From NCBI GenBank assembly GCA_016463765.1, contig JAEMQS010000014.1, forward strand, positions 1 through 64,000: DNA of 64,000 nt. Reading direction: 5' to 3'. The notes beneath the pieces are model-generated. The model made no database searches. It saw nothing but the letters and a program-made list of their open reading frames with translations, and was not told the origin of the DNA. Within the stretch, counting starts at the first letter, position 1, and the number at the start of each line of letters is the position of its first letter. This document shows, in pieces, positions 33,943-45,368 of the stretch. Source of the stretch: Solirubrobacteraceae bacterium (GTDB lineage Bacteria; Actinomycetota; Thermoleophilia; Solirubrobacterales; Solirubrobacteraceae). The translations under genes were made by a program, and so were the position numbers.

Positions 33943-36246
33943 ATGATCCGGACCCCACGCGTCGTGTTCGCCCTCGTCGCCTGCGCGATCGCGGCCGCCC
34001 TCGCAGGCGCCATGGCCGCCAGGGCCGACGCGCGGACCATCCTGCTCGCCAGCGGCGACGGCAACGTCACGCTGACCGACACCGCCACGAACCGCGTCAC
34101 GGCGCGGCTGCCCGTCGGCGGCGTCACCGTCGGCGCGGTGATCACGCCCGACGGCAACCGCGGGCTCGTCGCCTCCGGCAATCGCGTGCTGGCGGTCGAC
34201 ATCCCGGCCCGCACGATCGCCGCGACGGCGACCCTGCCGGCGCCGGTCCGCGCCATCGCCATGACGCGCGACGGGACCCGGGTCCTGGCGGCGGTTCCGG
34301 GCGGCATCATCGTCCTCGACGTCGCGACCATGGCCCGTGTGGGCGCGGTGTCGCTCAACGGCGCCCAGCCGACCTCGATCGCCGTCGCGCCCGACGGTCG
34401 CCGCGCCGCAGTGGCGCTGCGCGGCGGGCGGCTCGGCCTCGTCGACCTCGTCGGCAGCCGCCTGAGCCGCCGCGCGCGCACCGGGACCCTCGGCGCCGTC
34501 GCGTTCTCCCCCGGCGGGGCGCTGTGGGCCGCCTCCACCCGCGGCGAGCTGCGCCGCTACAGCCGCGTGACCGGGCGGATGCTGCAGCGCATCGACGTCA
34601 AGCGCGGCGTCGGCGCCGGCCTCGCCATCTCGCCCGATGGGCGCCGCGCGCTGGTCGGCGCACTTGCGGGCAGTCGCGCGGCGGCGGTGGTCGACCTCCG
34701 GCGCGGACGGCTCGTCACCCGGCTGCGGACGGGCACCGGCCCCGGCAGCCCGGTCTTCTCGCCCGACACCTTCCGCGCGTACGTCGCCGACCGCGGCAGC
34801 CGCACGGTCTCCGTCCTGGCGACCTCCTCCTGGCGGCGTCTCACGGTCCAGCGACTGGGCGCCGGTGCGCGTCCGAACGCCCTGCAGGTCCAACCCGGCC
34901 TGGCGATCAAGCGGGGCACCGAGGGCGACGACATCCTCGTCGGCTCGCGCCTGGCCGACCAGCTCGAGGGGCTCGGCGGCAACGACACCCTGCGCGGCTT
35001 CCGCGGGAACGACCGGCTGTTCGGCGGGCCCGGGAACGACACCCTGGAGGGCGGGGCGAACAACGACCTGGCCGACGGGGGCGAGGGCGACGACCGGATC
35101 AGCACCCAGTCGGGAGACGACACCCTGATCGGCGGCCTAGGCAACGACGTCCTGTTCGGCGGTACCGGCAACGACCGCCTCGACGGCGGCGAGGGCAACG
35201 ACTACCTCGACGGCGGCGACGGGGACGACGAGATCGAGGGCGGCGAGGGCGACGACCGGATCGTCGAGGCCGGCCTGGGCGACGACGTGCTGCTGTCGGG
35301 CGGACCCGGCAACGACTACATCGACGGCGGGCGCGGCGGCGACCGGATCGAGGGCGGGCCGGGCAACGACACGCTGTTCGGCCGCACCGGCGCCGAGACC
35401 ATCCTCGGCCAGGACGGCGACGACACCATCGACGGCGGCCCGGCGGGCGACCTCATCTACGGCGCCGACGGCGCGGACAGCATCCGCGGCGACGCGGGCC
35501 GCGACCGGATCTTCGGCGGGTCGGGCGACGACACCATCGACGGCGGGACAGGGGAGGACACCCTGAGCGGCGGCGACGGCAGCGACGAGATCGTCGCCGG
35601 CCCCGGCCGGGACAACGTGACCGGAGGCCGGGGCAACGACATCATCCGCGTCGCCGACGGCGACCAGGACACCGTCGACTGCGGGGCCGGGATCGACACG
35701 GTCTACGTCGAGAGCACCGCCCCGTCGCGCGACCGGCTGCGCAGCTGCGAGACCGTCATCCCGATCGCACCCGAAGCGTCCACGGACGCGCCGCCGCTGA
35801 CGACGACGCTGCTCGGCGGTGTGGGCAACGACGTCATCTTCGGCACGCCGGGGCCGGACACCATCATCGGCCGCGACGGCAACGACGAGCTGTACGGCAA
35901 CGAGGGCGACGACTACGTTGACGGCGAGTACGGCAACGACACGCTCCGCGGCGGGCCGGGCACCGACGAGCTCCACGGCCGCGACGGCGACGACGTCGTC
36001 CTCGGCAACGAGGGCGACGACCGGATCTACGGCGAGCGCGGCAACGACATCCTCAACGGCGGGCCCGGCAACGACAGCATCTACGGCGGGTTCGACGACG
36101 ACACGATCAGCGGCGACGAGGGCGATGACCGGATCAACGTCGTCGGCCTCGGGGTCGACCGGGTGTCGTGCGGGCCGGGAGACGACACGGTCTACGCCGG
36201 GCCCGAGGACATCATCGCGCCCGACTGCGAGCGCGTGCTGCGCTAG
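33943..36246 (+). CDS. Beta-propeller/RTX calcium-binding secreted protein
   Basis: A 767-residue exported protein. An N-terminal signal peptide (VVFALVACAIAAALAG, cleavage near ADARTI) is followed by about 300 residues of YVTN-like propeller repeats (TPDGNRGLVA, TRDGTRVLAA, APDGRRAAVA, SPDGRRALVG, SPDTFRAYVA). Two blocks of RTX nonapeptides (GGxGNDxLx type), about 30-40 units in all, come next, separated by a spacer with two Cys. RTX repeats bind calcium and fold outside the cell. Sec-type export is unusual for RTX proteins, which normally use a C-terminal type I signal. GTG at 33940 is an alternative start. Confidence 0.87.
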   Translation: MIRTPRVVFALVACAIAAALAGAMAARADARTILLASGDGNVTLTDTATNRVTARLPVGGVTVGAVITPDGNRGLVASGNRVLAVDIPARTIAATATLPAPVRAIAMTRDGTRVLAAVPGGIIVLDVATMARVGAVSLNGAQPTSIAVAPDGRRAAVALRGGRLGLVDLVGSRLSRRARTGTLGAVAFSPGGALWAASTRGELRRYSRVTGRMLQRIDVKRGVGAGLAISPDGRRALVGALAGSRAAAVVDLRRGRLVTRLRTGTGPGSPVFSPDTFRAYVADRGSRTVSVLATSSWRRLTVQRLGAGARPNALQVQPGLAIKRGTEGDDILVGSRLADQLEGLGGNDTLRGFRGNDRLFGGPGNDTLEGGANNDLADGGEGDDRISTQSGDDTLIGGLGNDVLFGGTGNDRLDGGEGNDYLDGGDGDDEIEGGEGDDRIVEAGLGDDVLLSGGPGNDYIDGGRGGDRIEGGPGNDTLFGRTGAETILGQDGDDTIDGGPAGDLIYGADGADSIRGDAGRDRIFGGSGDDTIDGGTGEDTLSGGDGSDEIVAGPGRDNVTGGRGNDIIRVADGDQDTVDCGAGIDTVYVESTAPSRDRLRSCETVIPIAPEASTDAPPLTTTLLGGVGNDVIFGTPGPDTIIGRDGNDELYGNEGDDYVDGEYGNDTLRGGPGTDELHGRDGDDVVLGNEGDDRIYGERGNDILNGGPGNDSIYGGFDDDTISGDEGDDRINVVGLGVDRVSCGPGDDTVYAGPEDIIAPDCERVLR

Positions 36247-37298
36247 GAGCGGGTCCGCCGCGGGCGCCGCGTCTCGTCGCGGATCTCGCCGACGAGCTCT
36301 TCCAGCACGTCCTCCAGCGCGGCCACGCCGAGCACGGCGCCGTCGGCGTCGACCACCCGCGCGAGGTGCGCGCCCGTGCGCTGCATCTCGGCGAGCACGT
36401 GCCGCAGCGGCGCTGTCGCGGTGACGGCCGGCAGCGGACGGACCCACCGCTCGGCGATCGGGCGGAGGCGGTGGCGCTCCTTGACCTCGAGCGCGTCCTT
36501 CAGGTGCAGGTAGCCGGTCAGCTCGCCGTCCGCGGACTTGACCGGGAACCGCGAGAACCCGGTGCGGGCCGAGAGCGCCTCGACCTCCTCCGGCGTGACC
36601 TCGAGCGTCACGGTCTCCAGGGTGTCGAGCGGCAGCAGCACGCTGCGAACGTCGCGCTCCTCGAACTGCAGCGCGCCGAGCAGCAGATGCTCCTGGGTGG
36701 GTTCGAGCAGCCCCTCGCGACGCGACTCGTCGACCAGGCCGGCGACCTCGTCGCGCGTGAACGCGCTGGTGACCTCATCCTTGGGCTCGACGCCGACCGC
36801 GCGCAGGATGCTGTTCGCGATCCAGTTCATGAAGGTGATCGCCGGGCCGAGGCCGCGGACGACGAGCAGCAGCATCGGGCCGAGGATCAGCGCCGACCGG
36901 TCCGGGCGGGCGAGCGCGATGTTCTTCGGCACCATCTCGCCGATCACGACGTGCAGCGAGCCGATGATCGACAGCGCGATCGCGAACGCGACCGGGTGCA
37001 CGAGGGAGTCGGGGATGCCGAGATCGTGGAACGGACCTTCGAGCAGATGCGCGATCGCGGGCTCGCCGAGGTAGCCCAGGCCGAGCGAGCAGATCGTGAT
37101 GCCCAGCTGCGCGCCGGCCAGCATGAGCGAGACCTGCTCCATGGCGCCGAGCGTGATCCGCGCGGTGCGCGACCCCTCCTGCGCCAGCGGCTCGATCGTG
37201 CTGCGGCGCGCGGAGATGATGGCGAACTCGGCGCCGACGAAGAACGCGTTGAGCCCGAGCAGGATGATCGAGAGCCCGATCGCGAGCGGTTCACTCAT
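36243..37298 (-). CDS. CNNM/CorC-like membrane protein (DUF21-CBS), shorter paralogue
   Basis: A 351-residue protein: DUF21 transmembrane domain (residues 1-150, with FFVGAEFAIISARR and GEMVPKNIAL) and a CBS pair (about 205-335). The C-terminal CorC_HlyC domain is missing, unlike in the neighbouring paralogue, so it ends just after the second CBS (VGEIRDETRRPRR). These proteins are linked to magnesium/cobalt efflux. Its start overlaps the end of the upstream CNNM gene by 8 bases, forming a paralogous operon that probably makes a heterodimer. Its 3' end overlaps the RTX gene. Confidence 0.9.
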   Translation of the reverse strand: MSEPLAIGLSIILLGLNAFFVGAEFAIISARRSTIEPLAQEGSRTARITLGAMEQVSLMLAGAQLGITICSLGLGYLGEPAIAHLLEGPFHDLGIPDSLVHPVAFAIALSIIGSLHVVIGEMVPKNIALARPDRSALILGPMLLLVVRGLGPAITFMNWIANSILRAVGVEPKDEVTSAFTRDEVAGLVDESRREGLLEPTQEHLLLGALQFEERDVRSVLLPLDTLETVTLEVTPEEVEALSARTGFSRFPVKSADGELTGYLHLKDALEVKERHRLRPIAERWVRPLPAVTATAPLRHVLAEMQRTGAHLARVVDADGAVLGVAALEDVLEELVGEIRDETRRPRRTRS

Positions 37299-38640
37299 CG
37301 TCGTCCTCCTCGTGCGGGAGGGACTCGGCGTGCAGGAGGACGCGATCGACGCGCAGCCCGTCCATCCGGGTGACGGTCAGCGTGACCAGCACCGGGCGTC
37401 CCTCGAGATCGCGGACGTGCAGCTGCGCCTGGTCGTCGACCTCGGGGACCCGCTCGAGCTCCTCGGCGAGCAGGCCGGCAATGGTCTCCGACTCCTCGCC
37501 CTCGGGGAGCGCGAGCCCGACCGCGCGGCCGACCTCGTCGGGGCGCAGCAGGCCCGAGAGCGCCCAGTCCCCGTCCGGGGTGCGGCGGATCCGCGCGTCG
37601 AGGCGGTCGTGCTCGTCGACGACCTCGCCGACGATCTCCTCGACGACGTCCTCGAGCGTGACGACCCCGTCGACGTCGCCGAACTCGTCGACGACGATCG
37701 CCATCTGCAGGCCGCCGTCCTTGAGGTCTTCCAACAGCCGGTCGAGGCCGACGCTGGACGGGACGACGCCGGGCGGGGCCATGATCGTGTCGATGGGCGC
37801 GGTCCCGCGCTCCTCCACGGGGACGGCGACGGCCTGCTTGACGTGGGCGATGCCGACGATCTCGTCCGGCTTGTTGCCGGTCACCGGGAAGCGCGAGTAG
37901 CCCGTCAGGCGCGCGGTCTCGATGATCGCGATGACCGGCGCGTCGTGTGGGAGCGTGCGCATGCGCGGCCGCGGGGTCATGACGTCGCTGGCCGTCCGCT
38001 CGCTGAACTGCAGCGACCGCTGGAGCAGCGTCGCGGTGGACATCTCCAGCGTGCCCTCAGCGGCCGAGCGGCTCACCAGCGACGCCAGCTCGCTCGCCGA
38101 CCGCGCCGACGCGAGCTCCTCCTGCGGCTCGATGCCGAGCCGCCGCAGGATGGCGTTCGCCGCGCCGTTGAAGGTGCGCAGGAGCGGTCCGGAGACGGTG
38201 CTGAAGAGCCGCATCGGCCGCTGGACCGCGCGGGCGGTCGCCAGCGGATGCGCGATCGCGAGGTTCTTCGGGACGAGCTCGCCGAGGACCATCGTGAAGC
38301 CGGTCGCCAGCGTCAGCGCGATGATCACGGCGACGCCGCTGACCGCACTCGACGGGACGCCGAGCGTCTCCAGCGGACTGTCGATCAGCCGCGCGATCGC
38401 CGGCTCGGCCAGGAAGCCGATCAGCAGGTTCGTCAGCGTGATGCCCAGCTGGGCGCCGGACAGCTGCGTCGACAGGGAGCGGAGCGCCGCGAGGACACCC
38501 CGCGCACGTGCGTCGCCACCGTCTGCGTCACGCTCGACGCTCGGGCGGTCGACCGTGACGAACGAGAACTCCGCGGCCACGAACACGCCGCACGCGGCCA
38601 CGAGGCCGAGCGAGATGATGATGAGGAGCACCTCGATCAT
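37291..38640 (-). CDS. CNNM/CorC-like membrane protein (DUF21-CBS-CorC)
   Basis: A 449-residue protein with the complete three-part layout: DUF21 membrane domain (AACGVFVAAEFSFVTVDR, GELVPKNLAI), two CBS domains (about 210-340, with GYSRFPVTG and VVDEFGDVDGVVTLEDVVEEIVGEV) and the C-terminal CorC_HlyC domain. Proposed role is Mg2+/Co2+ export gated by nucleotide binding to CBS. It is upstream of, and overlaps, the shorter paralogue, an arrangement common in actinobacteria. Confidence 0.93.
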   Translation of the reverse strand: MIEVLLIIISLGLVAACGVFVAAEFSFVTVDRPSVERDADGGDARARGVLAALRSLSTQLSGAQLGITLTNLLIGFLAEPAIARLIDSPLETLGVPSSAVSGVAVIIALTLATGFTMVLGELVPKNLAIAHPLATARAVQRPMRLFSTVSGPLLRTFNGAANAILRRLGIEPQEELASARSASELASLVSRSAAEGTLEMSTATLLQRSLQFSERTASDVMTPRPRMRTLPHDAPVIAIIETARLTGYSRFPVTGNKPDEIVGIAHVKQAVAVPVEERGTAPIDTIMAPPGVVPSSVGLDRLLEDLKDGGLQMAIVVDEFGDVDGVVTLEDVVEEIVGEVVDEHDRLDARIRRTPDGDWALSGLLRPDEVGRAVGLALPEGEESETIAGLLAEELERVPEVDDQAQLHVRDLEGRPVLVTLTVTRMDGLRVDRVLLHAESLPHEEDDDE

Positions 38641-38689
38641 CGAGGGCCCCTCCGAGGACTTCGAACTGGTTCGCCGTCAGGCAACTGGC

Positions 38690-38896
38690 TCAGCCGAACC
38701 CGATCCGTTGCTCGTCGCGGTCCGTCTTGACGTAGATGACCTGGCTGAGGTTGACCCGCATGGTGCCGTCCTCGACCTTCACGTCGTACCACTCGCCCTT
38801 CGGGAGGGCCTCGAGGAGCGCGTCCAGCTCGCTGTCCTCCAGCTTGACGGGGACGGGGGCCGTGAACTGCAGCCCCAGGGTCACGCGCTGCGCCAT
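38690..38896 (-). CDS. Small conserved-looking protein, unknown function
   Basis: A 68-residue protein beginning MAQRVTLGLQFTAPVPVKLED and containing VNLSQVIYVKTDRDEQRIGFG. It looks like a compact beta-rich domain; the layout resembles short actinobacterial regulators such as DUF3107 but I cannot claim homology. It lies immediately downstream of the methylmalonyl-CoA epimerase gene with a 2-base gap, so it is probably co-transcribed. Confidence 0.65.
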   Translation of the reverse strand: MAQRVTLGLQFTAPVPVKLEDSELDALLEALPKGEWYDVKVEDGTMRVNLSQVIYVKTDRDEQRIGFG

Positions 38897-38898
38897 GT

Positions 38899-39312
38899 CT
38901 AGTGCTCCTTCGAGGGCTCGACGAGCTCGGTCAGCACGCCGCCGGTCGATCGGGGGTTCAGGAAGGCGACGCGGGAGTTGCGGATCCCGGTCCGCGCCTC
39001 GCGGTCGATGAGCTTCAGGCCGAGCTCCTTGATGCGGGCGAGCTCGGCGTCGATGTCGTCGACCTGGTAGGCGACGTGGTGCATGCCGGGCCCGTTTTTC
39101 GCGAGGAACTTCGCGACGGTGCCCTCTCCGGGCACGGCGGGGGCGATGAGCTCGACGTGGTTCTCGCCGACGTCGAAGAGCGCGGCGTCGACGCCTTGCT
39201 CCATGACGGTCTGGCGGTAGACCTCGCCGAGGTTGAAGTCGCGCTCGTAGAGCGCGAGCGCGTCGTCGATGTTCTCGACGGCGATGCCGATGTGGTCGAT
39301 CCGGGTGAACAC
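38899..39312 (-). CDS. mce: Methylmalonyl-CoA epimerase
   Basis: A 137-residue VOC-fold protein. Metal ligands are visible: His in TRIDHIGIAVENI, His in PGMHHVAYQVDDID, and Glu in the final strand VLTELVEP. It interconverts the 2R and 2S forms of methylmalonyl-CoA, linking propionyl-CoA from odd-chain or branched substrates to succinyl-CoA. GTG start. No mutase gene is in the window. It follows ftsH by 10 bases. Confidence 0.93.
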   Translation of the reverse strand: MFTRIDHIGIAVENIDDALALYERDFNLGEVYRQTVMEQGVDAALFDVGENHVELIAPAVPGEGTVAKFLAKNGPGMHHVAYQVDDIDAELARIKELGLKLIDREARTGIRNSRVAFLNPRSTGGVLTELVEPSKEH

Positions 39313-39322
39313 GCAGCGGAGT

Positions 39323-41377
<2,055 letters not shown>

Positions 41378-41445
41378 ACCCGGGGAATCGACCGCAATCG
41401 ACCGAGGGTTGAGCGCCCGGCCGACCAATCGACTACGTTCGGCGC

Positions 41446-43140
41446 GTGGACCCGCTGTCCCGGCATCTGCGCTGGCCCGGCCGGACCGCCGCCGAGCGGG
41501 AGGCCGAACTGCTCCGCCTGGGCTTCATCCGCGAGGCCCCGACCCGGTGGCTGGATCCGGCGCTGCTGGTCCGCTCGGGCGTCCAGTCCGTCGTCTCCGC
41601 CGCGTTCGGCCGCTTCGCCGACCGGCGCGAGTCGCAGGCGTCGGTCGAGCAACCCGTGTTCACCGGCTACGCCGACCGCGACGAGGTGCGGCTGGACTTC
41701 GTCGCCGACACCGGTGACGGCTGGCCGGCCACGATGTCGGTGGCGTGGCTGCTCGGGCGGCCGGAGCTGCGCGTCGAGGGTGAGGACATCCCGCTGCCGC
41801 GCGCCGACGCCCTGCTCGTGGGCGGCGACCTCGTGTACCCGGCGGCGGACCGCACCGCCTACGAGCACCGCTTCGTCGGCCCGTTCGCGGGCGCGCTGCC
41901 GTGGGCCGAGCCCGCGCCGCACCTCTTCGCCATCCCCGGCAACCACGACTGGTACGACGGCCTGGTCGCCTTCACCCGACGCTTCTGCCAGCAGCAGTGG
42001 GTCGGCGGCTGGCAGACCTGGCAGCGCCGCAGCTACGCCGCGCTCCAGCTGCCGCACGGCTGGTGGGTGTGGATGCTGGACATCCAGCTCGACGACCTCG
42101 TCGATGACGCGCAGCTCGACTGGTTCCGCGCGGCGGCCGCGCAGATGGCCGACGGCGACCGCGTGATCCTGGTCACCGGCAAGCCGAGCTGGCTGCGGGT
42201 GTCCTCACGGCAACCGTTCCCGCCCGCATGGGAGAACCTCGCGTACGTCGAGCGGATCGTGCACGAGGCGGGCGGTGAGGTCGGGCTCGTACTGACCGGC
42301 GACCTGCACCACTACGCGCGCTACTCGTCACCGTACGGGCCGGACCGCATCACGTCGGGCGGCGGCGGGGCGTACCTCTCGCCGACGCACACGCTCCCGG
42401 ACGACGTGGCGCTGCCGCCTCGCCGCGGCGAACCCGGCGTGTCGTACACACGCGAGGCCGCGTACCCCGACGCGTCGACCTCCCGGAAGCTGGGCTGGGG
42501 CGTCCTGCGCCTGGCCACGCTGTCGCCGGGCCTCGGCGCGGTGATCGCGGGCGTCTACGCGCTGCTGGCGGCGACAATGCTCACGGCGCTGAGCACGGCC
42601 GACGAGGGGACGTTCCTGGAGCGGGCGGTGAGCGGGACGGGGATCGTGCTGGCGCTCCTCCTGGTCGCCGCGTTGATCGTGCAACTCGATGCGCCGGCGC
42701 CCTGGCGCCAGCTGGTGGGTGGACTGCACGCGGCGGGCCACGTGGCGCTGTGCGCGGTCGTGGTGTGGGCGGTGGTCGGCGCGCAGGAGCCTGGGTTCGT
42801 CGACGGCTCGCTCGCCCTGGTTGCCGCGGCGGCGGTGGGATTCGTCGCGGGGACGACGCTGCTCGCGGCGGTGCTGCTCGCCGTCAGTGCGGCGTTCGGC
42901 CCGCGCGCGCGGGAGACGGGGAACCAGGTCTTCGCGGCGCAGGGGATCGAGGACCACAAGAGCTTCCTGCGACTGCATCTCGACCGGGATGGCGACCTGC
43001 ATGTCCACGCGCTGGGCGTGGAGGAGATCTGCCGGGACTGGACCGGGCCGTTCGAGGGGCGCGAGGAGGCGCGGTTCCGGCCGGTGGCGGGACGCGAGCC
43101 GCGGGTGCGACGGGTGGACGTGGTGCCGCCGGTGCGGTAG
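41446..43140 (+). CDS. Membrane-anchored metallophosphoesterase
   Basis: A 564-residue protein: an N-terminal cytosolic phosphoesterase domain with the calcineurin-type metal motifs LLVGGDLVYP, FAIPGNHDWYDG and VLTGDLHHYARY (residues about 125-290), then four transmembrane helices (about 355-480) and a C-terminal cytosolic tail. Substrate is unknown; nucleotides or lipids are possible. The GTG lies exactly 6 bases after a TACGTT -10 box, so transcription is leaderless. I do not know a characterised family with this soluble-then-membrane order. Confidence 0.85.
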   Translation: MDPLSRHLRWPGRTAAEREAELLRLGFIREAPTRWLDPALLVRSGVQSVVSAAFGRFADRRESQASVEQPVFTGYADRDEVRLDFVADTGDGWPATMSVAWLLGRPELRVEGEDIPLPRADALLVGGDLVYPAADRTAYEHRFVGPFAGALPWAEPAPHLFAIPGNHDWYDGLVAFTRRFCQQQWVGGWQTWQRRSYAALQLPHGWWVWMLDIQLDDLVDDAQLDWFRAAAAQMADGDRVILVTGKPSWLRVSSRQPFPPAWENLAYVERIVHEAGGEVGLVLTGDLHHYARYSSPYGPDRITSGGGGAYLSPTHTLPDDVALPPRRGEPGVSYTREAAYPDASTSRKLGWGVLRLATLSPGLGAVIAGVYALLAATMLTALSTADEGTFLERAVSGTGIVLALLLVAALIVQLDAPAPWRQLVGGLHAAGHVALCAVVVWAVVGAQEPGFVDGSLALVAAAAVGFVAGTTLLAAVLLAVSAAFGPRARETGNQVFAAQGIEDHKSFLRLHLDRDGDLHVHALGVEEICRDWTGPFEGREEARFRPVAGREPRVRRVDVVPPVR

Positions 43141-43141
43141 C

Positions 43142-43190
43142 CGCAACGACGTCGAGAACCTCGCGCTCTGCGAGAGCTTCTCGCGTTGCG
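43142..43190. terminator. Long imperfect hairpin between convergent genes
   Basis: CGCAACG...CGAGAA.CTCGC pairs with GCGAG..TTCTCGCGTTGCG around GCTCT or similar, with a 4-base internal bulge. It lies between the phosphoesterase stop and the DUF1385 gene stop and could terminate both. Confidence 0.6.
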
Positions 43191-43230
43191 TCTGATCCCG
43201 GACCGCGGCGGGTCGAGCCCGAGAGAGCGT

Positions 43231-44034
43231 CTACGCCGCCGCGCCCTCGACCCGCAGGATTTCCGCCAGCGCCGCCTGCCCCACCGCGAGCTGCCGGTCA
43301 TCCGGCTCCCGCGTGCCCAGCAGCCGCTGCAGCTCATGCCCCGGCACCCGCAGCGCACCCGCAAGCGCACTGTCGTGATGGCGCTCGGCCCACGCGAAGA
43401 CCTCCACGGCCGCGCCGATCGACGCCAGGCCGACCGCCGCCTGCGCGCCCGGACCCGGGTTCGCCACCACGCGTCGCAGGAGCGCGGCGCCCGCGATGTT
43501 CAGCGTCAGCAGCGGCGTCATGAGGTGCGACCCGCAGCGGTCATGTTCCTTCGCGGTGTCACGCGCGTCGTCGTCGGCCTCGTACGCGCCGATCGCCTTG
43601 TGCTCGGCGCCGTGGTAGGCCGCCAGCTCGCCCGAGCGCAGCGCGATGAGCGACGGCGCCAGGCCGATGCCCGCCAGCAGCGCTTCGCCGGCGGCGCCAC
43701 GGACGCGGCGGTTGCGGCGCAGGATCTGGGTGGCGATCGACGTCGCGAGCATCGTGCCGAGCACCGTCCTGCTTTCGAACGGCAGGCGCGCCTGCGGCAG
43801 GTTCTTGCGGACGATCGGGATGACGACCATCGCCTCGCCGAGACGCAGCACGCCGCGGGCGCCCGGCACGTCGTCGAAGCCCTTCGCGCGCGGCTTCGGG
43901 CCCGACGCGACGTGGATCTCGCCGTCGTCGCCGCGGGCCGCGGCCGCCCAGTGGGTGGGGCCGTGGACCAGCAGGCCGTTGCGCAGCGCCATGCCGCCGA
44001 GGCGGAGCTTCGGTGTCGTGTCTTCGTCGGTCAT
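43231..44034 (-). CDS. DUF1385/YqhQ-family membrane protein
   Basis: A 267-residue protein with the DUF1385 signatures LRLGGMALRNGLLV near the N-terminus, YHGAEHKAIGAYE in the middle and HDRCGSHLMT, followed by hydrophobic helices. The conserved His/Glu/Cys residues suggest a metal site; function is not established (YqhQ is linked to envelope processes). ATG 44034 overlaps the stop of the peptidase gene (ATGA), so the two are coupled. Confidence 0.88.
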   Translation of the reverse strand: MTDEDTTPKLRLGGMALRNGLLVHGPTHWAAAARGDDGEIHVASGPKPRAKGFDDVPGARGVLRLGEAMVVIPIVRKNLPQARLPFESRTVLGTMLATSIATQILRRNRRVRGAAGEALLAGIGLAPSLIALRSGELAAYHGAEHKAIGAYEADDDARDTAKEHDRCGSHLMTPLLTLNIAGAALLRRVVANPGPGAQAAVGLASIGAAVEVFAWAERHHDSALAGALRVPGHELQRLLGTREPDDRQLAVGQAALAEILRVEGAAA

Positions 44035-45344
44035 GCGGCACCTCCGAGAAGGTCGAGGGTGACGTCGCGGAAGCACTGCGCCGCGAACCCGAGGTCGCGG
44101 ACGTCGATGCGCTCGTCGGCGCCGTGGATGAGCGGGGCGATGTCGTGCAGCGACATGTGGCGCTGGGGGAAGAAGCCGTAGGCGACGACGTCGTCGCCGA
44201 ACGTCGAGCGCCAGGTGCGCGAGTCGGTGAAGCCCGGAAGAATCGTCGGGATCGTCGACGCGCCCGGGTCGTTCTCGCCGATCCAGCGCTCGATGCTGTC
44301 ACGTAGCGGGGAGTCGACCGGTGAGGCGTTGCCCATCACCTGCTCGGCGAACTCGATCGTGAAGCCGGTGTCGCCGAGGACGTCACGGATGCGCTCCTCA
44401 GCCTTGTCGCGGCCCAACCCCGGCGGGACGCGGCAGTCGACCGACAGCTCTGCCATCGACGGGATGACGTTGATCTTCTCGCTCGCGCGGATCTTGGTCG
44501 GGGCGAACGTCACGCCGAGCATCGGCTCGACGAGCGCCGCCAGCCGGGCGTCACGCGCGCGGAGCTGCTCGAGGGCGACGCCGGGGTCGCCGTTGACGTC
44601 GAGGCCCAGGCCGCGGAGCAGCGCCTCGGGGGCCGGGGTGAGGTCGAAGCCCGGCTGCTGCGAACCGAGGCGCTCGATGATCGGCGCCATCTTCAGCAGC
44701 GCGTTGTCGCCCATCTTGGGATACGACGCGTGGCCGGCGACCCCGTCGGTGCGCACCCGGAAGCGGAAGACGCCCTTCTCGGCGACGCACACCCCGTAGC
44801 GGCGCGCGCCGTCGTACTCGAAGTGCGCGCCCGCGCCCTCGTTCAGCACGTAGTTCGCGCGCACGAGGTCGGGGTGGTGCTCGCAGATCCACTGGGCGCC
44901 GAGCGAGCCGCCGGTCTCCTCGTCGGCGAGGACGACCACGAGCAGGTCACCGGCAGCGGGGCGCCAGCCCGACTGCGCGAGGTCGAGCGCGGCGGCGACC
45001 TCGCAGGCGGTCTGGGACTTCATGTCGAGCGCGCCGCGGCCCCAGAGGAAGCCGTCGGCGACGTCGCCCGACCACGGGTCGTGTGTCCACTCAGACGCGG
45101 TCGCCAGGACGGTGTCGACGTGGCTCAGGAGCGCGAGAACCGGGCCGTCCGCGGTGCCGCGCAGGCGCGCGACGAGGTTCATCCGCTCGGGCTCGGCGCC
45201 GACGAGCGTGACCTCGAACCCGGTGTCGCGCAGCAGGCCGGCCAGCCACTCCTGTGCGACCCGCTCGTTCCCGGGCGGGTTGACCGTGTTGAACTGGATC
45301 AGCCGCTGGAGCAGCGAGGTCGCGGATGCCTGCAGGTCCCCCAT
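44031..45344 (-). CDS. M20-family metallopeptidase (ArgE/DapE/carboxypeptidase type)
   Basis: A 437-residue zinc hydrolase. Metal and catalytic residues are visible: SHVDTV, the bridging Asp in GRGALDMKSQ, and ADEETGG with the catalytic Glu; a dimerisation domain sits at about 190-300 and a C-terminal His in RHMSLHDIAPL. The family removes amino acids or acyl groups from small peptides and acylated amino acids; the exact substrate cannot be told. It is coupled to the downstream DUF1385 gene. Confidence 0.92.
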   Translation of the reverse strand: MGDLQASATSLLQRLIQFNTVNPPGNERVAQEWLAGLLRDTGFEVTLVGAEPERMNLVARLRGTADGPVLALLSHVDTVLATASEWTHDPWSGDVADGFLWGRGALDMKSQTACEVAAALDLAQSGWRPAAGDLLVVVLADEETGGSLGAQWICEHHPDLVRANYVLNEGAGAHFEYDGARRYGVCVAEKGVFRFRVRTDGVAGHASYPKMGDNALLKMAPIIERLGSQQPGFDLTPAPEALLRGLGLDVNGDPGVALEQLRARDARLAALVEPMLGVTFAPTKIRASEKINVIPSMAELSVDCRVPPGLGRDKAEERIRDVLGDTGFTIEFAEQVMGNASPVDSPLRDSIERWIGENDPGASTIPTILPGFTDSRTWRSTFGDDVVAYGFFPQRHMSLHDIAPLIHGADERIDVRDLGFAAQCFRDVTLDLLGGAA

Positions 45345-45368
45345 GGCATGCAGGCTATCCCCACGCGC

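Noticed and set aside
34900-36200. Short tandem DNA repeats as a CRISPR array
   Set aside because: The repeats encode RTX nonapeptides in one frame, with 27-base period and no constant spacers.
37096-38730. Plus-strand open frame of about 540 codons across the CNNM genes
   Set aside because: Low-complexity Arg/Asp-rich translation and opposite a well-supported gene pair.
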